This document shows positions 51,401-63,400 of a stretch of DNA of 64,000 nt, piece after piece (position 1 is the stretch's first letter; every line of letters begins with the position of its first letter). Origin of the DNA: Apus apus (Eukaryota > Chordata > Aves > Apodiformes > Apodidae). The DNA is taken from NCBI RefSeq assembly GCF_020740795.1, contig NC_067282.1, positions 128,335,132-128,399,131 on the forward strand, read 5' to 3'. The notes under the pieces were generated by a model. That model was not told where the DNA came from, did not search any database, and saw only the letters and a list, made by a program, of their open reading frames with translations. Position numbers and translations under genes: made by a program.

Positions 51401-54400
51401 CAGAGGAACTTTAGCCTGTAAAAGCTGCCTACATAGCTGCCCAAAGTGACACAGGGCAGCTGCGCAACAGTGTGGCAGAGATAAACGCAGGCCTGAACAC
51501 AGCTGGACTCGGAGGATTTCAGTGTGGGACATCTTGCCCACCCACCTCAGACTGCAGTGTTTTGGGAGCTGTGTGACAGGCAGGTGCAATCCTAAGAGTT
51601 TTAAGGAGGTGGTACACATCATGTTGAACTTGTCTTTAGGCAGAGAGTAGGGGAGGGATTGTAAGACAGAGTGACACTCCAAGAGGTCAAACGATTACTA
51701 CGCAGAGCAGGAGCTAGCTAGGAACAAGTCTAGCCTATGCTGCTATACCAATTCCAGGTAACAAGTTGTCCCAGAAGACTTTAAATCTTGACTCTGTAAT
51801 AAACAGGATAGAGGAAGGGATGTAGTAATGCCTTGCCAATATTGTCAGCAGTATTTTCTTGTGGGGGCTGGGGTAGTAGTCGATCACTAACTGGAGACAG
51901 AGATAAGGAACATAAATGGGGAATGGTGGTTAGGAGGAGACTGGAAAGTGAGTCCTGAAAAAAGTGGTTTGATATCATTGGTGCAGGTTCAGTCACATCC
52001 CAGCTAGCTCGTGCTTCAGTGTCTCCTGCTCACAGCTACCACTGCACATGCAGAAGAGTCACATCAACACACTAACTGGGTACTGGTGAGGATCAATGAC
52101 ATAGGCTCTCAACATGAGTGAGGATGAATAAAAAGGACAGAGCCACTTAGGTGCCCTGCAGATGTGTGATGCAGAGTGGCTGTGGAGAATCACAGAAAAT
52201 CCTGAGTTGAAAGAACCCACAAGGATCACTGAGTCCAACTCCTGACTCCACACAGGGCAACTTCAAAGTTAAACCATATAAGTGTTGTCCAAAGACTTCT
52301 GGAACACTGTCAATCTTGGGGGCCATGACCTCCCTTCCTGGTGAGCTCAATCCAGTGCTTTACCACCCTTTCAGAGAATAACTTTTTCCAGTATCCAATC
52401 TGAACTTCCCCTGATGCAACTTTAAACCATTCCCTCAAAGACTATCACCAGACACCAGAGAACAGAGCACCACTCTCTTCACTCCTCCTCATGAGGAAGT
52501 TCTAGAAACAAATGAGGTCACCCCTCAGCCTCCTCTAAGATGAACAAACCTTAGTATCCTTAGCCACTCCTCAAAAATCATGCCCTCTAGCCTTTTCATA
52601 ATATTTTTTTCCATCCTTTGGACACATTCTTATGTTTTTACATCCTTCTTATACTGTGGAGCCCAAAACTGCAGACAGTACTCAAAGTGAGGACACATCA
52701 ATGCCAAGTATAGTGGGACAATCACTTCTTTCAACTGGTCAGCTATACTGGTCAACTTAATGCACCCCAGGATAGTCAGCCCTTGTGCTGCCAGGACACA
52801 TTAACAATTCATATTGAACTCACCACCAATGAAAAACCCCAGATCCCTTTCTGCAGGGCTGTAGGACCAGCTGATGGCCTTACCTTTTCAAGTGCATCAT
52901 AGGCCTGTGTTGCTTGCACTTCCTCCTCAGACCCTGGCCGAGTTCTCTTCAGGATATTCTGCAAAACAGATGTTTTTCACAATGCAGACAGGGAAAACTG
53001 GACACATGTATCTTAAGGGGTAGGAAACACAAGGAGAAACCAAAATGCCAGCCTCAAGAGAGAGTAAAGCAGTGGTAGGTGATGAGATGTTGAGATAAGG
53101 CCAGAAATTTGAGATACTAGCAGAATGTCACTGATAAACTGCATTGAATGGGACATCACAGAAAATCTAATTGTATTAACTATCATGTACAAGTTATACA
53201 GCACAGGAAGCAAGCACTAATCCAAGCACAAACAGCCTTACATACAGAATTGTTATTTGCCTGATACTCTTTTTCTCCTGTTCAAAAAAAGGCTCAAATA
53301 ATAATAAAACAACATTAAACAAATAATTCATGGAGCTCAAAATTAATTCATGCTGGTTCCCTATCTGGAATGCTCCTAATTGTCATCATTGCAGGCAGAG
53401 TAGAGTCTGAAGCATAGCAGGCATTTGCACAATGACAAGTGGGTTTGTTTTTGCCAAGGCCTATTCACAATCTACACAACAGAGTGGCTTTAGAGCATCT
53501 TGCTAAACACGTCACAGATGCAACACAAAGGGCTGTGTGCAGTCCTTCCACCCAGTGCTTGGAGCTATCTCATATTTAGATGGCTTTCAGACTTGGAGAA
53601 GGGTGAACTTGAGAGAAACTGTAGGAAAGCAGAGAAGCACCACAGTTACCTGCAGGAGGAGTTTGAGTCGAGTGATGCGCTGGAAAGGGAGGATGAGGAA
53701 GGATTTAAGTGAGAGGCGCTGGCATACTGGATCACTTTCCAGTCTCTCCAGGACTTGCTGGAACCCTGCATTCCCATTTCTGTGGGAGTGGTAAAGAAAA
53801 AAGACATCCATGCCTCAGACCAAATAAACAGTCTTCCTAGTATCAGATTTCAGGGAGTGTTGGGAGTGTCAGGTTTTGTCCCTGGGGCAAGAGGTGTCAA
53901 GAAACTGTGCCACTCTGCTGAGGAAGAGCACAGATGGGTTTCTAACACGTATAGGACTGCAATACAACTGTTATTATATCTTACCTCTTTCTGCCACAGC
54001 CCTGTGGCATAAAAAGCCAGAGTAACATGTATATTCCGATCCCCCCCTATCAATAGGGCACCTCTCACAGACAGTGGCAGTTTGTATTCCTTCCTTACAC
54101 TGAAAGGTCCAGCTCCAGGGGCTGTGTCTAGGGTCTGGAAACAGCTGCCTGCCTCTCTTGCTACTCCTGAGAGAAGCTGCCTTCTTCCTGCAATGTCTCT
54201 CTCACCTTCATAGACTCAGCTACTGACATGCAGTCTTCCACACTGGGCAGTAGCAGATAAAAGGCTAATGGCATGACAGCAGCACTAGCCACCAGAACAG
54301 CCAATCCCATATCCTTGAAGAGGTGGGGAAGAAGGTTGTAGGCTCAGTAGATGTTTCTTTTGACAATATCCTGGAGGTCCTTTCTGTGTGGAACTGAGCC

Positions 54401-57400
54401 TTCCCTGATGGGAGTCAACTGTGAGACTAGATCTCTCTCACTCAGCAGCACTCAGCAACAGTGCCTGAAGAGACTACTGGGAACAGTGTCTTCTAGAATC
54501 ACTGTAACCTCACTGGAACTGGGTTGTTATGAAGTGAAGCAGTGCAGAAGTAGCGATGAAACCTTGCTCAGGGCTGGGCCTGTGCCTAAGCAATGCTTGG
54601 TTGTGTCACTGAGTACAGAAAAGGAGGGCAAAAGATGTTCCACTTCACCACCCAGAACAAGAGAGACCAAGTGTTCTCCGGTCCCAGTATTATGAATCTG
54701 TTTTAAAGACTCTTGGATAGCCACTCTAAGCTTACTGACAGCAGCCGTATTTTTCTTAATTACAGAATTACAGAATGGTTGAGGTTGGAAGTTTCACTTG
54801 AAATGATCATTTTCTGGTTCTTAGTAGTCTGAAAACCACTATCCAGGACAGTAATTTTTGCTAACCTTCGTAACGAGCAGACAGAGAGAAGAACCTGCAA
54901 TGGGATCAGATATTAACTATTCTTTCCCTTTCCAAAGCTATGGGAGGGGAGCCTGCAGCAGTTTTGTCCTACTGTTCCAAATGCCATTGAATGGCAGAAG
55001 GTTCCTGCTTGTTGTTCTGGGGGTTGTAGTGTGAGCACTGGCCAAAAGCCTGCACCAGCTGCACTGCCCATCATTTGAAAGAGTGAATATTGGAGGTGCA
55101 GCAAGGAAGTAGAGGAAGAAGGGAGCAACAAATGAAAAAACTTACAGTAACCGTTGAAAGGTTTGCTCCTGATACGTCTGGTTTGTTACATATGGTAGAT
55201 ACACTCTGCGGAACTCTGGGGCGTGTTTCAGAGCCACATCACACACGTGGAAGGTAAACATGTCCTCCTCAAACTTCTCCTCCAAGTCAAAGAGGAAACT
55301 GCAAAACATAGTTGCGGTGCCATAATGGGAAAGGGAAATACCAGTGTCATTTAGTAAAGCACGAACACCCTCAGTCCTCTAAAATCCTGACAGCCCACAC
55401 AAGCCCAACACAGCTCTTTACTTCTGGAGAGGGCCTAATACCTGGAAAATGACAATTTAGGGCTGGACATCAGGAAGGAAGAAGCAGAGGCAGAAGACCT
55501 CTGTTCTTGAGAAAGCATACTTCTAAAAGGCATGGTCAGGAAACAACTGAAAATTAAGACATCACCAGAATAAAATGAGTAAAAATGAAAAAGGTAGCAG
55601 CAAACCTTACTAGCTCAGTGATACATGTAGCCAAGCCTTGCAGGAGAAAAGCAGAACAGAATCCTACAACATTCAGGATTCTTTGCATGTGGGGTCATGT
55701 CTACATTTTATGACTTCTGCTCAATTGATTCACATTAGGTTCTGTCAAGTGATGGCTGTAACTTACTTTTTTCTTTTTTTTTTTTTTACCCGTTTTTTCT
55801 GGTCAGGGCACATGCAGCTGCTTTTTTTGTCTTGTACTTGGCAGGAGGTTTGGGCTGAGGTCTAGATAGTCAAGTTTAATTGTAGTTGAAGCCAACAGGG
55901 CATGGCTACAGTAGCATTTTGAACATTTTTATCTCCTGCAATGAGCTCTGTGCACAACTGCACCATAAAATTTGGGACTCACCACCAAGATTTACATTGC
56001 TCTGTCACCTAAAAAGATGAATATTCCTTTCAGGGCTGCACTGGGATGCAATCACAAAGTGCTTTGCGTGTTTATCTACCTCGAAGGTCAGTGAACACGC
56101 AGAACAGAGCGAGGTGTTATGGATGGACATGCCTGTGCTTGATGGAGGGTGTCAGTCCTGAAAGCAAAGGGCCTTATATCTAACCTGGCGCTGACATCGC
56201 GCACGTCGTGGAGGCGGGAGAAAAGCCACTGGCGCTCCTGGTTGGTGAGCATGGCCTGGAGCTCTGCAGAACGCTGGAAGTGATCCACTGCCACATTTAA
56301 ACTGCGCAGGTAGGAGGCCTCAGACATGATCAGCTCAAACTTGGCCTTGAGAGACGAAAGAAGGGAGCACAGCATCAGTAGAGTCGGCAAGTCTGTGACG
56401 AGCCGTACGGAGAGGAGATGGGGTAAACCAAGAAAACCTCCCCGTACGTGATGTAAGTAGCATTTAATAACAGAAGAGAGGCCTCAGGTATGAAGGACAA
56501 GCATGCTGTTACACATAGTATTTCTTTCCTTAGAAGACAATTTGTTATATGACTTAAAAGAGCTACCTGCTCTCATTTTATTTCTTATTCCCCCTCAACT
56601 CCACTTTCACTAGGTTCTGTGTTTTACATACTCTTATAAATTTTCCAGCAGCTGCATCACCCACATTTTTCTCCTTCATCATGTTTCCCATACCCTTGTT
56701 TTCTGCTCTTTCTCTGGGTCCTTCCATCCACTTTTCACAGAATCATTTTGGTTGGAAAAGACCTTTCAGATCAACGAGTACAACAATAACCTAACTAGCA
56801 ACCATTAACCTAACTCCACCAAGTCCAGTGCTTAAACCATATTCCTAAGCATCACACTGAAAACAGTCCAGAGGAGAAGGACTGGGAGTGACAGTGGACA
56901 AGCAGCTCAACATGAGCCAGCAATGTGCACTTGCAGCCCAGAAAGCCAACTGTGTCCTGGGCTGCAACAAAAGAAGTGTGGCCAGCAGGTCAAGGGAGGT
57001 GATTCTCCTGCTCTACTCAGCTCTTGTGAGACCCACCTGGAGTACTGTATCCAGTTCTGGAACCTTCAACATAAGAAGGACATGGAGCTCATGGAGAAAG
57101 TCCAGAGAAGGGTCACAAAGATGATCCAAGGGCTGAAGCACCTCTTCTACAAGGACAGGCTGAGAGAGTTGGGGCTGTTCAGCCTGGAGAAGAGAAAGCT
57201 CCAGGAAGACCTTACAGCAGTCTTTCACTGCCTGAAGGGGCTACAGGAAAGCTGGGGAGAGACTTCACAAGAGCTTGTAGTGAGAGGACAAGAGGTAACT
57301 GATCAAAACTGGAAGAGGGGAGATTTAGGTTGGGCATTGGAAGTTCTTTAGTTTGAGGGTGGTAGGACACAGGAACAGGTTGCCCAGGAAAGTTGTGGAA

Positions 57401-60400
57401 GCCCCATCCCTGAAAGTGTTCAAGACCAGGCTGGATGGGGCTCTGAGCAACCTGGTCTAGTGGGAGGTGTCCCTGGCCATGCAGGAGGGTTGGAAGTAGA
57501 TAATCTTTAAGGTCCCTTCCAACCCAAACCATTCCATGATTCTATGATCTATACATCTCTTAAAACACCTCCAGGGATGGAGATTGAACCACTTCCCTGG
57601 GCAGCCTATTCCAGTATTTAATTACCTTTTCAGTGAATACATTTTTTTCTAGTATCTTATTTAAACCTCCCCTGGTGCAACTTGAGCCCATTTCCTCTTG
57701 TCTTATCGCTTGTTAGTTAGGAAAAGAGACCAACACCCATCTCACTACAACCTCCTTTCAGGCAGCTTTGGCGAGCAATGAGGTCTCCCCTCAGCCTCCT
57801 TTTCTCCAGACTAAACAACCCCAGTTCCTTCAGATGCTCCTCATAGGGCTTGTACAGCAGACCCTTCAGCAGCTTTGTCACCCTTCTCTGGACTTGCTCC
57901 AGCCCCTCAATGTCCTTCTTGCAGTGAAGGGCTCAAAACTGAACACAGTGGTTGCGGTGCAGCCTCATCAGCACCGAGTACAGGAGGACAATCACTTTCC
58001 TAATGCTGCTGGTCACACTATTTCTGACACAAGCCAGGATGCTGTTTGCCTTCTTGGCCGCCTGGGCACACTGCTGGCTCACATTCAGCTGGCTGTCAAC
58101 CAACACCCCCAGGTCCTCTTCCTCTGGCCAGCTTTCCATCCACTCTTACACAAGCCTGTAGTGTTGCATGGGGTTGTTGTGACCCAATTGCAGGACCCAG
58201 CACATGGCCTTGCTGAACCTCATGCAATTGGCCTTGGCCCATCAATGAGGTCTGTCCAGGTCCCGCTGTAGAGCCTTCCTACCCCCAGGCAGATCAACAC
58301 TCCCTTCCAACTTAGTATCATCTGCAAATTTGCTGAGGGTGCACTCAATCCCCACATGCAGATCACTGATGAAGATATGAAAGAGAACTGCCCCCAGTAC
58401 TGAGCACTAGGGAACACCACTTGTTCCTCAGTTCTTCTCACTTTAACCACACTTATGGGGACTTGACTACAGACCATCCATCTACTTTATTACATCTGCC
58501 CATTACCTCTTGCAGCTTCTGCTCATCTCGAGACATACTGAGTAGCACTCTGCTGCCCCGGATCATGGGGATGTCCTGCCAGAGGGATGCATTACATGAG
58601 ACTGACAGACGTTGCAAATAGGAGTCCTGGGGAGACAGCACTTTCCGCCGTAGCCGTGGGGAGCTCGGGAAACTCGACTCTAGATCCTCTGTGAAAGAAT
58701 CCACTCTCTTCTGGCTTTGAATGGCCTTGTTCAGAACCACATCACTGTACTCCTGATACAGTAATCTTGCTGTGAAGAGAGGCAGACACATTTATATTTT
58801 CTACAGCAGCTATTTGCCCTCTGCTTCCATCTGGAGAAAACTCTGTTACTGCCTCAGATTAGGATAACTGAATGCATTAGATCACATGCACCTGCTACCA
58901 GCAAAGCTCACCAGCTGCCTGAGCGTACTGCAAGACTCTGGTGTCACTGCCTCCACTGAACACTGCTCTCTAATGCCCCTTCCTTGCTACCATGTGGCAG
59001 AAGCCCCTCTTTGTGCTCACTGCAAGGGTGAGAGATGATGGAAGAGGAGAGGGGTCTGCCACAGCACTTCAGGCAGAAGGTACTTACAGGAATTGATCAG
59101 TTTGGAGTGTCGGCGTTTGAAGTTCTCCACTGCATCTGCAGGTTTCTTCTCTCTGTCAGGGAATAAGCATTCACTCTGTTTCCAAATCAAGAGCACAGCG
59201 CCAGAGATGGCTTACCCAAATCTTAATAACAGATGTGACACAGCAAGAACCTCTCTTTCTAATAGGCTCAAATTCCACATGCTTTACTTAACAAAGAACA
59301 AAGTTTGGCTTGATGGAAACACTGTCCTACAGGGACAGAAATACTTCTCTTGCAATGGGGTCTTCTCCCAGAGAGCATGGACTGAAACACTAAGTAATTT
59401 TACTGTAGTTTTCTGCTCCTTATCATGATCTCTGGTGCCTCTAGGAACAATGGCAAGCATCAGTAGTCTGTGCTACAGAGGAATGGGGGCAAATTCTGAG
59501 GGGCTTTTGAGACACTTACCGCAGTATAACTGTTTCTGAACTGACCGGTGGTTCCTTGTGTGCCTTGTGAGCTTCTTCCTCTGAAGGAACAGAAGGGGTA
59601 TCTGCATGCAAGACAATTAAAAATTAAACATAACTCAGACTCCAGAGTTGAGCTCCAATCCTAATGATACACAGATACCACTTACCTATAATCCACCTAA
59701 ATGGTAGGGTGGTGTTCAGTTGGCGTACAGCTGCTCTCCTGACCTTTAGGGTCAGAAACTTTCTGCGTTTAATAGTCCTTGACACTACTTACACACTTTA
59801 CATCTGTTACTTAATCACATTTGCTTTCCCAGCAAGGATAACACTTTCAGAAATGACAGTAACTCTAAAGCTTGTATCTCCAGTTGCCCAAGCAAGGACT
59901 GTCTGTGGACTCTATTTGGTGCTGCCTTTCCCCTTTCAATTTGGGCCAGACATTGGAGGATCAATGGATCCAAAGTCACAAGTCATGCTTGAAAGTCTTC
60001 TGTGGTTGCGAGTCCCAAAAACTCTCAGTGACTTCTGGGGCAGAAATGCTGGACACCTAACAAAGTCACTTTTGTGGAGAGTCTTAGAAGGGATGTGGGC
60101 TGAGAATAAATGCTGAAATCCAGTTCTCACATTGATGTACTATGTGAGCATTTACAAACTTCTGTTTGAGACAGCTTCTGTTTATTTAATGGATAAAGTG
60201 TGGATTTTTCTTTTTTGTGAGGACTTTAATCAAATAGGCTGCATATATAAATTGTGTGTGTGTATGTATATATGTGTGTGTATATATATATATTTATATA
60301 TCAAGTGCATATATAAAACTCATTGGAAGCAGGAGGAGGAAGCGAGCCTGGACTGAGCTGCAAGTATGGGTCAGGGGAAAGACAGTACACTGATGCCTTG

Positions 60401-63400
60401 AATGTTTTAAAACTTGTAATCAGGAGTTTATGTGAACAAATCTTGATTCAAGTGCTGCCAAACCATTTACTCCCCTCACCACTCTCCTCCTTTTCCTCTG
60501 TGCCAAAAATCCAGCATGTTGTGGAGCTTGAAAAATAAACTAAACAAGAGCTGAGAAGAAGCAAGTATGTTTAAAGGCCAGGCAAGATATAGTAACAGAC
60601 ATGCATCTTGAAAGTAAGTACCATCTGAATGAACTGTATTACAGAAGATGCATTTGTGACATCAGTGATCTGGCTTCTGTGCAAGCTGGTACCTTGGATT
60701 TGACAAATTTGCATTCCTATCTGTAATCTCCAGTCCTAAATTCTCATGAAGATAATCTCTTTCAGAAGGTCAAGTTGGAACCTGGAGGTGTCAGTTGCAA
60801 AACTGAGAGAGGTAGCAAATAAACAAAGAACTAAAACATGCTGTAACAGATACAGGTTACTGAGGGTGTGTGCATGCGTTTTCCATACTGCTTGGAAACC
60901 AGCTGCTACTGCAGTGCAGCAAAATGCAACGGCCACTTGACGGCAGCAGAGATGAGCAGAAGCTCTGAACTGAGCCCCACCAAGAAATTCATTCCTGCAG
61001 GTAGGCCAAAATAGCCTGGGTTACTACCGAGTAAGGAAGACAGATCATTAAACGTGGAGAAAGGACAAGAGAAACTGGATGCCGAGTTGAACGGTGAGGA
61101 CTCCATGAAGTGAGATACACTCTCTGTTGCAGGTGCTAGTGTGAAATGAGGAAACTCAGCTCCAGAGTGCTGCCCTACTCAAGAGACCAAGCAGTCTGGT
61201 TACAGGGCAGCAGAGAAGAGCTGGGGAGAGCTGGGAGTGGGGAGCTTGGGGCAGGTCTGCAATGGGGCTACAGAGCTGGAGTGAGGAGTATTACCAGAAA
61301 GGCACAAGAGCAATGCCAACTGCTCTCTATGACATTGCCTATTTAATTTAATCCTACATTTCTGGCATCTGAAGTAAGTTGTGGGGAGACAGGGGGAGGC
61401 AGAATGGAGGACAGGACTCACCCTGCAAAATGTCTGGTGGTACTGACATCCTCTTCAGGCCCTGACGGTGCCAGTCCTTGCTTTTTACTCGGCGTTTAAT
61501 TGGGTTCTCTTGATTGGCTGTCAGCTCCTGCGCAACTACCCTGATCGGTTTTTTGTCTGGCCAGCTTGAGGATTTTTCCAATGGTGAATGTCTGGGCATT
61601 TCCTCCTTGGGTTGAACTACCAAGTGCTGTTCCCTTCCTCCTTCCAGCCTTTGCTTAACTGTCCTCTTATCTTCCGTTCTCTCTGTGATTGCAAATGGAG
61701 CTTGGATATTCTTTGTGTCCACACCAAAGATGCCTCCCTGTTGCTCCCATTGCAGTTCCCCTGAGACCTCCTGTTCTTGGCAGGTTGTTCTGGTAGTTGG
61801 TGGTGATGGAGGGCTGAGCTGGAGGAAGTGGATTGGATTGGTGAATGCTAGCATTGAATGTGTCTGTGCAGAATCTCTGCTCTTGGAATCTGTGGATGTT
61901 ACCAGGCCTTCCAGTGAGGGCCAAGAAGGGTGGTCAGGAGAGGATTTTCCACACTGCATAGCTATGCCCTGGTCTGCTGTGTCAGAGCTGGTGTCACAGC
62001 AGACAGCCAAGGCTTCATTTCCAATGGAAGAAAAGCTTTTGGCCAACACACTGACCCCTGAGTCATCAGAAGTCTCAGTATCATGGCTACCTAAGTCACC
62101 AATATCCCACTCTCTAGTTACTGGAACAAGGTTATGTTTCTCTGCTACATCTTCTTCATCAGAAGCAGAGGCCAAAGTGTTAGAATCAGACACAGAGTCA
62201 GCAGTCCGGAGAGGAGGGCTTATAGTAGGGTGAATGGCTAGGAACTGACTATCATCCGTAGCACAGTTGAGATGTGGCCTGGACTGGGTCACAGGAGCCA
62301 GCAGCTGGTAATCGTCAAGGGCTGGAGGTTGAGCAAGGTGATTTGCATTAAGTGCAGGGGCCTGAGCTGGACTGGGACTTTGGACACTGGAAGGAAGATG
62401 AGGAAACTGTTTGGCATCAGGCTCAGACACCAGAGGTAGGCTGGAGCAGGACACAGAGGACAGAGGTTGTTCTTGCAGATTCACGGCAACAACTGTATCT
62501 TCTTCAGAGGACCAAGTTAGGGTGCTTAGGACACTGGAGATTCTGGATCCAGGCTCTTTTTGGTTTAAACTGCAGTCAGACTGATCAAGTAAAGGCATTT
62601 GTTGTGTTTCGTGATCCACATTTCCTTGAATAACTGCACTTTTTTCTGGGGGGGTTTGCTGAACTGTTTCAGGGTGGTTCAGGGGAGTAGAAGTTCTGCC
62701 TGGTGTTTGGGGGGGTTCCAGAGGCCCTGCAATAGTAGCTACAGGAAGGCTCCCCTCTAGAGGAAGACAGCTCTTGCATATTACAGGGAAAGAAGATGGG
62801 CCACTAAGGGCTTCGTGAAAGCCTTCCTCAGAAGTAAGGTGTTCCTGGGAAGTGTTGGTCTCCCCTGCATCAGTACTTACAGTAGCAGCTTCCCCTGATC
62901 TTGGGTCCTCGACTTGTACAGAAGCAGCTTGCTTGGCTGGCTTCTCTACAGAGTCCAGCAGTTTGTTCAGCTTGGTGCCAGGACAGTCCTTAGGGATCAC
63001 AGAGGCTGCTCCACTAGCACCCTCTTGTTGTGGGCCAGGTGCTGAAGCCACAGAGGTGAACTCTAAGGGTAAAGCTGGAATAAAGTCTTGAAGCTCAGCT
63101 TTTCCCAAATTTTCTGTAATGGGATGAGGATCTATGGGATCAGGTGGCTCCAAGTTCTTGGTAGCAGAGGAAGAGTGTGCCTCTCGGTTCTCTGTGCTAG
63201 AAGGTGCTGCCACTCCTCCATGGAATGATGCATCTCTTTTATCAAAACTCTGGGAAATATTTCCATGCCCATCACTGTGCTCATCCCTGCCCAATCTTGT
63301 CCTGTCATCACAGTCAGCTTCTCCAGTGTCCTGACCACTGATGGAAAAGTGGCCAGAGTCTCCCAGGTCTTCTCCCTGGTCAGAGACACGACATGTGTAT

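Noticed and set aside
56923-57351. 142-codon + strand frame as a host gene
   Set aside because: Its residues are the CR1 C-terminal domain, and the frame is broken from the preceding CR1 segment.
57768-58271. 167-codon + strand open frame
   Set aside because: It is the antisense of a CR1 LINE; other CR1 copies give the same antisense frame (for example 45100-45399).
61685-62233. 182-codon + strand open frame
   Set aside because: It is the antisense shadow of the ARHGEF5 giant exon.
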